Shown here: one piece after another, positions 6,456 to 13,618 of the stretch
Numbering within the stretch: position 1 is the first letter of the stretch
Layout of the letters: each line of letters begins with the position of its first letter
Source: Bacteroidales bacterium UBA1309
GTDB lineage: Bacteria > Bacteroidota > Bacteroidia > Bacteroidales > Dysgonomonadaceae
Direction of reading: 5' to 3'
NCBI GenBank assembly: GCA_002307185.1
Contig: DBTT01000054.1
Location: 219,946-233,873 of the forward strand
Length of the DNA: 13,928 nt
The notes under the pieces: generated by a model
Seen by the model: only the letters and a program-made list of their open reading frames with translations
Told to the model about the DNA's origin: nothing
Database searches by the model: none
Made by a program: the position numbers and the translations under genes

Positions 6456-7247
6456 TTAGCTACCGGCTAACAATTCCCCAACAAATTCCTCCAACGCTTT
6501 GCCGGGATTTGCAGTCTTCATGAAATTTTCTCCCATCAAGAATCCGCGGAAACCAGCTTGGCGAAGTTCACGGACTGTTTCGGCCTTGGAAAGGCCGCTT
6601 TCGGAAATTTTTACGTATTCATCGGGAATTAGTTCCGCCAAACGATAGGAAGTATCCACATCCGTCACAAAAGTACGCAAGTTCCGGTTGTTAACACCCA
6701 CCACATCCACATTTTCGTGAATGTATTCTGCTTCTTGTTCGTTGTGGATTTCCAGTAAAACATCGAGTCCAAGGGATTTTGCACAAGCCGCAAACCGTTT
6801 GTTTTCTTCCTTTGTCAATGCCGCTGCAATCAACAGAATGGCGCTTGCCCCGTATGTTTTTGCCTGAAAGATCTGGTATTCATCGATGATAAATTCCTTG
6901 CGTAGCAAAGATGTCGTAGTCAACGAAGCGGCTTGCTGCAAGTCGGCCAAGGTGCCACCAAAGAAATCGTGGTCGGTGAGTACCGAAATACCACTTGCCC
7001 CAAACTGTGAATACAACGGGATCACTTCTTCCACTTTTGCATCCTTGAATATCCAGTCGCGCGAAGGCGAACGGCGTTTGAATTCGGCGATAATGCCCGT
7101 TGGGCATTGGATCAGAGCCTCTTTCAAAGAGGCTCTACGGGGAATTGTTTCCACCTGTTTCTCTAATTCTGCAAAGGCAACATCAGCCTTGTGGGCAGCT
7201 ACTTCTATTCTTTTGTTCGCTATGATTTTTAATAATATATCTTCCAT
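6456..7247 (-). CDS. trpC: Indole-3-glycerol-phosphate synthase
   Basis: A 263-residue TIM barrel, standard length. It cyclises and decarboxylates CdRP to indole-3-glycerol phosphate. The active-site set is complete by motif: E55 and K57 in GIIAEFKRRSPS, K117 in LLRKEFI (general acid), E166 in LLEIHNE, N187 in GVNNRNL and E216 in KISESGL, ending in FLMGENFMKT for phosphate binding. The loop after SPS reads RDWI instead of the more usual KGxI. Two adjacent perfect hairpins lie in the coding DNA for about residues 38-52 (separate entry). The gene is separated from the upstream MFS gene by 89 bases of repeat-like A+T-rich DNA and precedes trpF by 35 bases. Confidence 0.97.
   Translation of the reverse strand: MEDILLKIIANKRIEVAAHKADVAFAELEKQVETIPRRASLKEALIQCPTGIIAEFKRRSPSRDWIFKDAKVEEVIPLYSQFGASGISVLTDHDFFGGTLADLQQAASLTTTSLLRKEFIIDEYQIFQAKTYGASAILLIAAALTKEENKRFAACAKSLGLDVLLEIHNEQEAEYIHENVDVVGVNNRNLRTFVTDVDTSYRLAELIPDEYVKISESGLSKAETVRELRQAGFRGFLMGENFMKTANPGKALEEFVGELLAGS
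7092..7136 (-). other. Two adjacent perfect hairpins inside the trpC coding sequence
   Basis: Bases 7114-7136 form an inverted repeat with 11-bp arms (AGAGCCTCTTT and AAAGAGGCTCT) around one central base. In RNA this gives a G+C-rich stem of about 9 bp with a 5-base loop. Five bases further along the trpC message, AATGCCC and GGGCATT (7092-7108) form a 7-bp stem with a 3-base loop. Both encode ordinary conserved TrpC residues (about 38-45 and 47-52), so protein constraint alone need not create them. No T-run follows, so a simple terminator is unlikely. Confidence 0.6.
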
Positions 7248-7306
7248 GTGTTTTTAATTTGCCAATGAGATAATTTAAAAATTGCCTGATGCTTGTTTGT
7301 CCTTTT

Positions 7307-7336
7307 CCATAAGTATCTTTCATCACTTATCATTTA
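7307..7336. repeat. Short TGATAA-type repeat between the MFS gene and trpC
   Basis: The gap between the MFS stop and trpC contains imperfect repeats of a TGATAA/TGATGA type on the coding strand (plus-strand ATCACTTATCATTTATCACC). The rest of the 89-base gap shows nothing recognisable. Confidence 0.35.
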
Positions 7337-8530
7337 TCACCGATCATGCACCTTGAGTTCGTCTTTTTTGAATACTTTCACGTTGCTTGAAAACACCGTG
7401 ATGCACACTCCGAAAATGGCGATCAGCGTGTATGCCACCCGCAGGTCGGAAGCATGTGAGATGTATCCTATCACTGGAGGACCGAGCAGAAATCCCATAA
7501 AACTGATGCTCGACACAATGGTCAAGGCCAGGCCTGTTGAGATTTTGGTGTTATGCCCCGCAATGCTGTAAATGATAGGGACGATGCTTGATGTTCCTAA
7601 TCCGACAATCATGAAAGCAACGATTACAACGGGCAAAACAGGGAACGAAACAATTAATCCCAAACCAGTTGCAATCAGCAATCCACAGGTTTGAATCACC
7701 CGTTTCTGTCCCCACCTTTCGCAAGCCCCGTCGATCACGAAACGGCCGCAAGCCATGGTTATCATGTAGGCAAATAGTCCGAGTGGTGCATATTTTTCTG
7801 CCACTTTCACAACGTCAATCAAATACAATCCGCTCCAATCGGAGATGGAACCCTCGGCCGCCATGCCAAAAAAAGCGATGAAACCGAGCATATACAGAAA
7901 CGATTCCGGCTTCGCCTTCTTCTCTTCCGTACCATCGCTGCGGATGCGCTGCTTCTTTATATCTTCTTGTAAATATTGACGGTTGAAAAACAGCACCACC
8001 ATGTTCAGCACAAAGATAAGGCTAAAATGCCAAGCGGGAGCTATTCCAAAGTTGGTCATCACCAAGCTCACGCCTGCCCCCACAAATCCCGCCAGACTCC
8101 AGCCTCCGTGAAAAGAGGCCATGATGTGCCGTTTGTATTTCGCCTCTACCACCGTTGCCTGCGTATTCACCGAGATATTGCAGAAATTCCCACAAAACCC
8201 GTAAGCAATCAAACTCAGGATCAGGGAGTATTGACTCGTAGCAAGTCCGCATACGATCAACGTTGCCGAGTAGCCAATCAATGCGACCGGATAAATTTTG
8301 TTGCTACCAATTTTCGAAACAAGGTAGCCCGACAAGGTCATCCCGCAAGCTTGCCCCACGGGAAGCATCAGCAGGATGGTTCCCCAGGCCGCATCGTCCA
8401 ATCCCATCGAGATCTTGATGTCGGCGATGCGCCCTGCCCAGCTCGAAAAGCACATTCCCTGGCTGAAATAGCACAGCAGGACGGCAATGCGGATGCGCTT
8501 GAGGTTTGCTTGATTGTTATCTTCAATCAT
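7337..8530 (-). CDS. MFS transporter, YbjJ/MosC-like
   Basis: A 397-residue major facilitator protein with about 12 hydrophobic segments in two bundles, split by a charged cytoplasmic linker near residues 186-210 (QEDIKKQRIRSDGTEEKKAKPE). The N-terminal FSSWAGRIADIKISMGLDD, the MFS loop SGYLVSKIGSNK between helices 2 and 3, and ASFHGGWSLAGFVGAG resemble the YbjJ/MosC group, whose substrates are mostly unknown. The second-half loop reads GRFVIDGACERWGQKRVI. It is an inner-membrane carrier, and its direction and substrate cannot be read from the sequence. The start lies 3 bases after the stop of the 61-codon gene, so the two are very likely translated together. Placement inside a trp operon tempts an aromatic-compound transport idea, but nothing in the protein shows it. 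Confidence 0.88.
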   Translation of the reverse strand: MIEDNNQANLKRIRIAVLLCYFSQGMCFSSWAGRIADIKISMGLDDAAWGTILLMLPVGQACGMTLSGYLVSKIGSNKIYPVALIGYSATLIVCGLATSQYSLILSLIAYGFCGNFCNISVNTQATVVEAKYKRHIMASFHGGWSLAGFVGAGVSLVMTNFGIAPAWHFSLIFVLNMVVLFFNRQYLQEDIKKQRIRSDGTEEKKAKPESFLYMLGFIAFFGMAAEGSISDWSGLYLIDVVKVAEKYAPLGLFAYMITMACGRFVIDGACERWGQKRVIQTCGLLIATGLGLIVSFPVLPVVIVAFMIVGLGTSSIVPIIYSIAGHNTKISTGLALTIVSSISFMGFLLGPPVIGYISHASDLRVAYTLIAIFGVCITVFSSNVKVFKKDELKVHDR

Positions 8531-8533
8531 TGC

Positions 8534-8719
8534 TTAATAGTATGATTGTTTTAACTCTCTATATAGTTTGTCTGTTTCTTTTTTTTTGTCTTCCGCAAGA
8601 ATCCTTAAAAATGCTTGCTTCATTTTCAAAGCCAATTCAGGCTCTGAAAAGCTTAATTCATCGATGCTTGCTTTAATATTTGAGCAAACTTCCTTTAGCG
8701 AAATAACCGTTGTTTCCAT
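8534..8719 (-). CDS. Small cytosolic protein, function unknown
   Basis: A 61-residue, charged, probably all-helical protein with no signal peptide or membrane segment. Residues 7-25 and 27-58 look amphipathic, and the end is rich in lysine, glutamate and tyrosine (KKKETDKLYRELKQSYY). I do not recognise a family. It is accepted as a gene because its stop lies 3 bases before the MFS start (coupled translation), it follows the lipoprotein gene by 39 bases on the same strand, and no better frame covers the interval. Its DNA is A+T-rich like the lipoprotein gene and unlike the trp genes. Confidence is limited by the small size. Confidence 0.55.
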   Translation of the reverse strand: METTVISLKEVCSNIKASIDELSFSEPELALKMKQAFLRILAEDKKKETDKLYRELKQSYY

Positions 8720-8758
8720 ATCTTATATTCAAAAAGCTACTAATACACGAATAAAATT

Positions 8759-9334
8759 TCATTTGTTTACTTTCAGGAATTCTTTTTCAATTGGTTCAGA
8801 GTTTGCAAATTTTGAATTAAAATATTTTGTAGTCTCATCGAAATTGTCTATAATATTTACTTTAATATATTCACCTGTTTTTTTAGACTCAGACATTGCT
8901 CCAATTATTCCTCCCATAGCTCCCATGCCATTATATTTAGTAGCATCATTCTTTTTATCGATTGTCCAGTTGAAAATAATGTCACCAATGTAATATATTT
9001 TATTTTCTTTTATGTTAAAAGTTAAATAATTGTCGGGAACATTTTTGTGTAAATTACTATATTGAAGCAATGCAATAAAATGCTTTCCCAGAGGAACTTT
9101 CATGTAGATATAATTGTTCTCATCAGGACAAACGGCCCATTTTGCCCAAAGTCTTTCGTCTAATAGAAAATTCCACTTTTTATTTAAGAAAGAACCGCCA
9201 TTTCTTATTTGAACTTTTGCGATAATTATTGCCTCGTTTGGTTTTCTATTTAATGAGGCTGTTCTTCCACTACCACATCCTGCTATTAGAAAAATAAAAG
9301 CTATTGTCAATAAAGAAATTCCAAATTTATACAT
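8759..9334 (-). CDS. Predicted lipoprotein, function unknown
   Basis: A 191-residue protein with a clear lipoprotein signal: positively charged start, hydrophobic core ISLLTIAFIFLIAG and a lipobox ending at C20 (LIAGC followed by GSG). The mature part looks beta-rich, with VYMKVPLGKHFIALLQ-like strands (NYIYMKVPLGKHFI, about 94-107) that faintly recall the DUF2846 type of lipoprotein. A Gly/Met-rich hydrophobic stretch follows near GMGAMGGIIGAM (136-147). Residues after C20 (GSGR) lack an obvious acidic surface-export signal, so the final membrane is uncertain. The DNA is the most A+T-rich of any gene in the cluster. The gene sits between trpD and the MFS module, with a large palindrome between it and trpD. 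No function is assigned. Confidence 0.75.
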   Translation of the reverse strand: MYKFGISLLTIAFIFLIAGCGSGRTASLNRKPNEAIIIAKVQIRNGGSFLNKKWNFLLDERLWAKWAVCPDENNYIYMKVPLGKHFIALLQYSNLHKNVPDNYLTFNIKENKIYYIGDIIFNWTIDKKNDATKYNGMGAMGGIIGAMSESKKTGEYIKVNIIDNFDETTKYFNSKFANSEPIEKEFLKVNK

Positions 9335-9403
9335 CTTACTAATAATTTTGTTGGTTTATAGCCTATCTGTTTTTATTTTTATCTTCTGGAAAGGATTTCT
9401 ATA

Positions 9404-9516
9404 GAACGCTAATTGCGCCAATTTTCGCTAAATAAGTCTTATACAATTTCACTATTCCTTGTTTCCTTAAAAAAATGAATTCAAAACAATTGGCGCAATT
9501 TGCGTAATTAGCGTTC
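9404..9516. repeat. Long inverted repeat with a 9-bp unit difference between the arms
   Basis: The left arm at 9404-9423 begins GAACGCTAATT and continues GCGCCAATT. The right arm at 9488-9516, reverse-complemented, reads GAACGCTAATT, then the extra nonamer ACGCAAATT, then GCGCCAATT. The arms are identical apart from that insertion. The 64-base centre is A+T-rich. This GCTAATT/CGCAAATT type of sequence recurs in intergenic DNA of Bacteroidota as far as I remember. The element lies between trpD and the lipoprotein gene and could form a 20-bp stem that ends or attenuates trp transcription. Confidence 0.75.
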
Positions 9517-9540
9517 AACGATACTCTGAGATAGCATTTT

Positions 9541-10539
9541 TCACGAATTCAATTCCAAAAACGCTTTAAACGTTCTCAATGCCGCACCGCTCTCGATGGA
9601 AACGCAGGCTTTGTCGATGGCCTCTATCAAGGACAAAGACGGTTCAATCGTTTGGATAGCAGCTCCGGCATTGGCCAGCACGGCATTAGTCTGAGCTTGT
9701 GTTGCTTTGCCAGCCAGCACATTGTCAAAAATTAGTGCTGCATCCTGCGGGGTTTCTCCGCCGAACAATTCTTCCTCTTTGGCTACTTTTAAGCCCAAGT
9801 CACCGGGATTCAGCAAAAATTCGCCTTGGTTGTTTATCAGTTTGAAAGGCCCTGTCAACGAAATTTCGTCGTAACCGTCCAAACTATGCACAATCGCAAA
9901 ATCGGCTCCTTTTTGTTGGTAGATGTAGTAATACATACGCGCCATTTTCAGGTTAAAAACACCCAGCACGTTTCGCTTCGGACGAACAGGGTTCACCACT
10001 GGCCCCAACATGTTGAATACTGTCCGCACTCCCAACGCCCGGCGCACAGGAGCTACCGTCTTCATCGCATTGTTGAAAAGCGGTGCGTGCAGGTAAGCCA
10101 TGTTGCATTTGTCTAACGAACGGTCGAGGGTGCTGATGTCGTTGGTGAATTTCACGCCGTGCATCTCCATCACATTGGAAGCTCCGCTCACCGAAGTAGC
10201 ACCAAAATTTCCGTGTTTGGCCACTTTGTAGCCGGCTCCTGCGACCACGAAGCAAGCCGCCGTGGAAATGTTGAACGTGTTCTTGCCATCACCGCCTGTG
10301 CCGACAATGTCCACGGGATTGTAATCGGCCAAGGCATCCACGTTCACCCGCATTTCGAGGAGTGAATCGCTGAATCCCAAGAACTCGTCCAAACTGATGC
10401 TTCTCATTAAGAAAACGCTGATGAATGAGGCGATTTGGGCATCGTTGTAGGCACCTTCGGCCATCTTGGTCATCACTTCGTGCGCTTCCTGGCGGGAAAG
10501 CTGCTGATGATCGAAAAGCCTGTATAAAATTTGTTTCAT
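9541..10539 (-). CDS. trpD: Anthranilate phosphoribosyltransferase
   Basis: A 332-residue enzyme of standard length joining anthranilate and PRPP to give phosphoribosylanthranilate. An N-terminal helical domain (about 1-70) is followed by the PRPP loop VGTGGDGKNTFNIST (79-93). Next comes the glycine-rich KHGNFGATSVSGASNV (108-123), which carries the N-F-G-A variant rather than the proteobacterial NRAVSS. Then follow RRALGVRTVFNMLGPVVNP (166-184) and the metal-binding D224/E225 in GYDEISLTG. Unlike in enteric bacteria it is not fused to trpG. The gene follows the glycosyltransferase gene by 30 bases and is the last trp gene before the lipoprotein/61-aa/MFS insert. Confidence 0.97.
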   Translation of the reverse strand: MKQILYRLFDHQQLSRQEAHEVMTKMAEGAYNDAQIASFISVFLMRSISLDEFLGFSDSLLEMRVNVDALADYNPVDIVGTGGDGKNTFNISTAACFVVAGAGYKVAKHGNFGATSVSGASNVMEMHGVKFTNDISTLDRSLDKCNMAYLHAPLFNNAMKTVAPVRRALGVRTVFNMLGPVVNPVRPKRNVLGVFNLKMARMYYYIYQQKGADFAIVHSLDGYDEISLTGPFKLINNQGEFLLNPGDLGLKVAKEEELFGGETPQDAALIFDNVLAGKATQAQTNAVLANAGAAIQTIEPSLSLIEAIDKACVSIESGAALRTFKAFLELNS

Positions 10540-10569
10540 GTTCTTATTGATTTGCTTATGAAAGACAGA

Positions 10570-11493
10570 TTAAAACGTTTTTATCTTTTGCTTTTGTTTT
10601 AAGGACTTTGACAAAGGAGCACCTATTAGAAATAGATAAAACAGGCTCCAATACTTAGGCCTGACAATACTTGAGAAAAAATATCTTACCGTGAAATAAA
10701 ACCTGAGAAATAGGTAAGGCAAATATCCAGAATGCTTGCGGATAACATACAACAAGGATATTTTCAATTCTTTTTTTGTGGCCAGTGTGTGCGGCGTGCT
10801 TGCTCCATGTATGTGCATGTATCTGGCCTCGGGCACCAATACGGCAGATTTGCCAATGGCTTTCAATCTTTTGCACAAGTCTGTTTCTTCATAATACAAG
10901 AAAATACTTGTATCAAACCCTCCGATATCATTCAAATCACTCGTGCGTAGGAACATGAAGCTGCCAGCGATGAATTCAACGGTGATTGGCCGTGTGTAGA
11001 TTTTCTTTCTCTTCGGATAACGCTTTTTGTTGGTGATTTCCAACATCCGTCCGCCTAGTAGTTGTTTCCTCACAGTGGTATAATGATCGAAAGATATAAT
11101 GGGCTTGCCGCCCGGCTTAAAAGATTGTCCGCCCACTAGTCCAATTTCCGGATTGTTCTTTATTGCATCTCTGAGGATTGATAAGCAATCATTATAAAAG
11201 AGAGTGTCGTTGTTGACAAAAGCAAGGTATTCAGCGTCCGCATGCTGCACACCAAACATATTTCCACCACCAAACCCGGTATTGATATTGCTTCTATACA
11301 GTTGCAGGTTAGCTATGTTCTTTTCACAGCAAAAGCTTTTTAGTTGTATGAAATCTTCTTTTTCAGAACAATTATCAACAACTATGATCTGATAATTAAC
11401 CTTATTGGATGTTTGTTGTATGATCGAGTTGATACAATTGATAGAATGTTCACTCGAATTATAATTGATCAATATGACTGCTATATCAAACAT
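10570..11493 (-). CDS. Family 2 glycosyltransferase (rhamnosyltransferase-like)
   Basis: A 307-residue GT-A fold enzyme that probably adds a sugar to a surface polysaccharide or lipopolysaccharide at the cytoplasmic face of the membrane. Landmarks: VILINYNSSEHS (6-17), the nucleotide-binding D40 in IIVVDNCS, the DxD-like FVNNDT (92-97), FIAGSFMFLR (174-183), GGFDTSIFLYYEETDLCKRLK (191-211, with the catalytic-base region E203/D205) and HIHGASTP. The C-terminal quarter is aromatic and basic, perhaps a membrane-associated helix. The overall pattern is like WbbL-type rhamnosyltransferases; the donor sugar is not readable. The gene sits 12 bases after trpB and 30 bases before trpD, so it must be on the trp transcript unless it has its own promoter. 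No other glycan gene is in the window. Its composition looks lower in G+C than the trp genes. Confidence 0.9.
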   Translation of the reverse strand: MFDIAVILINYNSSEHSINCINSIIQQTSNKVNYQIIVVDNCSEKEDFIQLKSFCCEKNIANLQLYRSNINTGFGGGNMFGVQHADAEYLAFVNNDTLFYNDCLSILRDAIKNNPEIGLVGGQSFKPGGKPIISFDHYTTVRKQLLGGRMLEITNKKRYPKRKKIYTRPITVEFIAGSFMFLRTSDLNDIGGFDTSIFLYYEETDLCKRLKAIGKSAVLVPEARYMHIHGASTPHTLATKKELKISLLYVIRKHSGYLPYLFLRFYFTVRYFFSSIVRPKYWSLFYLFLIGAPLSKSLKQKQKIKTF

Positions 11494-11505
11494 ATCTTTT
11501 ATTTG

Positions 11506-12861
11506 CTAAATCAATTTTTCCAACACGTTTGTTGACTTCGCTATTTCTTCGTCAGTCAATTGATAATTTTGCATCGTTCCGCTGAAGAATTGGTCATAGG
11601 CCATCATGTCGATCAATCCGTGGCCGGACAAATTGAAAAGGATGGTTTTCTTTGTTCCTTCTTCTTTGGCCTTCAATGCTTCACGAATGGCGACAGCAAT
11701 GGCATGCGTAGATTCGGGTGCGGGAATGATTCCTTCGGTATTGGCAAAAAGCTTTCCGGCTTCGAATGTCTCCAATTGGGGAATATCTTGCACTTCTATC
11801 AGGTTGTCTCTCAAAAGTTGGCTCACAATAGTCCCTGCACCGTGGTAGCGCAATCCTCCTGCATGAATATCGGCAGGGTGGAAATCGTGTCCCAAGGTGT
11901 ACATCGGAAGTAGGGGCGTGAGTCCCACCGTGTCGCCGAAATCGTATTGGAATACACCGCGAGTCAATTTGGGACAACTGGCTGGTTCGGCTGCAATCAC
12001 ACGGATTTTCTTGCCGTCCACCAATTGATGGCGCAGGAATGGGAAACTGATGCCCGAAAAATTGGAACCACCGCCAAAACATCCGATCACAATGTCGGGA
12101 TATTCACCCGCCAAGTCCATCTGTTTTTCACTTTCCAGACCAATCACCGTTTGATGCAGGATCACATGGTTCAAGACACTTCCAAGAGTGTAGCGGGTGT
12201 TGTCGGAGTGAACAGCTTTTTCTACGGCTTCGGAGATGGCAATCCCCAAACTACCCGAATTGTCCGGCTCTTTTGCCAAAATGCTTCGTCCCGATTCGGT
12301 GAGGTTGCTGGGCGATGCCACCACGTTTGCTCCCCAAGTTTGCATCATCGATCGGCGGTAAGGCTTCTGGTTGTAGCTCACTTTCACCATAAACACATCG
12401 AGCTTGAGCCCGAAAAGACTGGTGGCAAAGCTTAATGCCGCTCCCCATTGTCCGGCTCCTGTTTCGGTGGTCAGATGGGTAATTCCTTGCATCTTATTGT
12501 AATATGCCTGGGGCAAAGCCGAATTAAGCTTGTGCGAACCAACAGGACTAACGCTTTCATTCTTGAAGTAAATATGAGCAGGCGTGTCCAACGCTTTTTC
12601 CAAGGCAGTGGCACGAACCAATGGGGTTGGACGCCAAAGTTTGTAGAGTTCGCGCACTTCGTCAGGTATTTCTATCCATCTCTCTTGCGAGACTTCTTGT
12701 TTGATTAACTCTTTGGCAAAAATTGGCTCCAAATCGGAAGGAGACAAAGGCTGCTTTGTTCCGGGATGAAGTGGCGGAAGCGGTTTGTTCTCCATGTCTG
12801 CTACAATATTGTACCAGTTGTGTGGAATCTCGTTTTCGTCAAGAAAGATTTTTTTGCTCAT
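11506..12861 (-). CDS. trpB: Tryptophan synthase beta chain, TrpB2 type
   Basis: A 451-residue PLP enzyme that condenses indole with serine (or a serine derivative) to tryptophan. It belongs to the longer TrpB2 branch, not the roughly 400-residue TrpB1: it has the N-terminal extension IPHNWYNIVADM...PPLHPGT, GRP-type RPTPLVRATALEKAL (77-91), PLP lysine K111 in PVGSHKLNSALPQAYY, and ETGAGQWGAAL (133-143), where TrpB1 has AGQHG. The phosphate loop is CFGGGSNFSG (261-270), with EGIIPAPESTHAIA (376-389) and the C-terminal serine in LSGHG (411-415). TrpB2 proteins often lack the segments used for TrpA contact, and some archaeal ones are reported to prefer O-phosphoserine; whether that holds here is unknown. 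The gene follows trpG by 106 bases of repeats. Confidence 0.95.
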   Translation of the reverse strand: MSKKIFLDENEIPHNWYNIVADMENKPLPPLHPGTKQPLSPSDLEPIFAKELIKQEVSQERWIEIPDEVRELYKLWRPTPLVRATALEKALDTPAHIYFKNESVSPVGSHKLNSALPQAYYNKMQGITHLTTETGAGQWGAALSFATSLFGLKLDVFMVKVSYNQKPYRRSMMQTWGANVVASPSNLTESGRSILAKEPDNSGSLGIAISEAVEKAVHSDNTRYTLGSVLNHVILHQTVIGLESEKQMDLAGEYPDIVIGCFGGGSNFSGISFPFLRHQLVDGKKIRVIAAEPASCPKLTRGVFQYDFGDTVGLTPLLPMYTLGHDFHPADIHAGGLRYHGAGTIVSQLLRDNLIEVQDIPQLETFEAGKLFANTEGIIPAPESTHAIAVAIREALKAKEEGTKKTILFNLSGHGLIDMMAYDQFFSGTMQNYQLTDEEIAKSTNVLEKLI

Positions 12862-12967
12862 GGTTTTGTTTATAGTTAAGTTGTTAATTCATTTATTTGC
12901 TAATTTGCTAATTATCACATTACCCCATTGGCATATTGGCATATTATCCCATTGGCACATTATCCCA
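12862..12967. repeat. Short-period tandem repeats between trpG and trpB
   Basis: The gap carries TTGCTAA repeats (about 12897-12912), then copies of a CCCATTGGCAYATTAT unit. CCCATT recurs at 12924, 12948 and 12964, so spacings are 24 and 16 bases; the longer step includes a duplicated GGCATATT octamer. Such unstable short-period tracts would vary the distance between trpG and trpB. No terminator or promoter is evident in it. Confidence 0.65.
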
Positions 12968-13534
12968 TTAGTTTCCCAAAAAATTCTTCACAATCTCCTT
13001 CCCTTTGGGAGTCAGCACCGATTCGGGATGAAATTGCACGCCGTGAATGTCGTATTCCCGGTGTTTCAAAGCCATGATCCGCCCTTGATCGTCAGTGGCT
13101 GTGATTTCCAATGAATCGGGAAAATTGTCCCGGCTCACAATCCAGGAATGGTAACGGCCGATTTCGATTTTTTCGTCCAATCCATCGAAGATATAATCCC
13201 TGGCTACAATCTGCGCTTGGGTAGCCACACCGTGATAAACGTCTTCGAGGTTAGTCAATTCTCCTCCAAATGCTTCACCGATGGCTTGTTCACCGAGGCA
13301 AACACCCAAAATCGGTTTTTTACCAGCAAATGCTTTTATCAGAGGAAGAAGCAAACCTGATTCGGAAGGAATTCCCGGCCCGGGAGAAAGTATGATTTTA
13401 TCGAACTTTTCCACTTCGGCAAGGCTGATCTTGTCGTTGCGATGCACTTCCACATCGATATATCCCAACTCTTTCACCAAGTGAACCAAGTTGTATGTAA
13501 ACGAGTCGTAATTATCGAATAATAGTATTTTCAT
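12968..13534 (-). CDS. trpG: Anthranilate synthase glutaminase subunit
   Basis: A 188-residue class I glutamine amidotransferase, the usual free-standing TrpG length. It releases ammonia from glutamine for the TrpE subunit, which makes anthranilate from chorismate. Motifs: LLFDNYDSFTYNLVH (4-18), LSPGPGIPSESG (49-60), nucleophile C79 in GVCLGEQAIGEAFGG, RYHSW (127-131), and the H169/E171 pair in GVQFHPESVLTP. The residue after CLG is glutamate where most TrpG/PabA proteins have histidine (CLGHQ); the class motif GxCxGxQ is kept, so activity is expected. PabA, the folate-pathway twin, is hard to exclude by sequence, but trp genes all around support TrpG. It is the first gene of the cluster in the window; no trpE is seen. 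Confidence 0.95.
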   Translation of the reverse strand: MKILLFDNYDSFTYNLVHLVKELGYIDVEVHRNDKISLAEVEKFDKIILSPGPGIPSESGLLLPLIKAFAGKKPILGVCLGEQAIGEAFGGELTNLEDVYHGVATQAQIVARDYIFDGLDEKIEIGRYHSWIVSRDNFPDSLEITATDDQGRIMALKHREYDIHGVQFHPESVLTPKGKEIVKNFLGN

Positions 13535-13547
13535 TTTTTCATAGCTT

Positions 13548-13575
13548 TTAGCCGTTAGCCGTTAGCTGTTAGCTT
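13548..13575. repeat. Four heptamer repeats upstream of trpG
   Basis: TTAGCCG, TTAGCCG, TTAGCTG and TTAGCTT lie head to tail, starting 14 bases upstream of the trpG ATG. Simple repeats in a position that would be the trpG leader could alter spacing or translation by slippage. A GAGCT/AGCTC hairpin follows at 13602-13614. Confidence 0.7.
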
Positions 13576-13618
13576 TGGCTTGAGGCTTGTTTATATTTTT
13601 TGAGCTATTAGCTCTTGT

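Noticed and set aside
7976..8545. 189-codon plus-strand frame antisense to the MFS gene
   Set aside because: It is rich in His, Gln and Arg as expected for antisense of a membrane protein; the minus-strand MFS protein is clear.
12862..13618. TrpR operator, T-box or tryptophan leader peptide for the cluster
   Set aside because: No run of Trp codons, T-box motif or TrpR-like palindrome could be seen; the sequence is dominated by short repeats and the true operon start may be outside the window.
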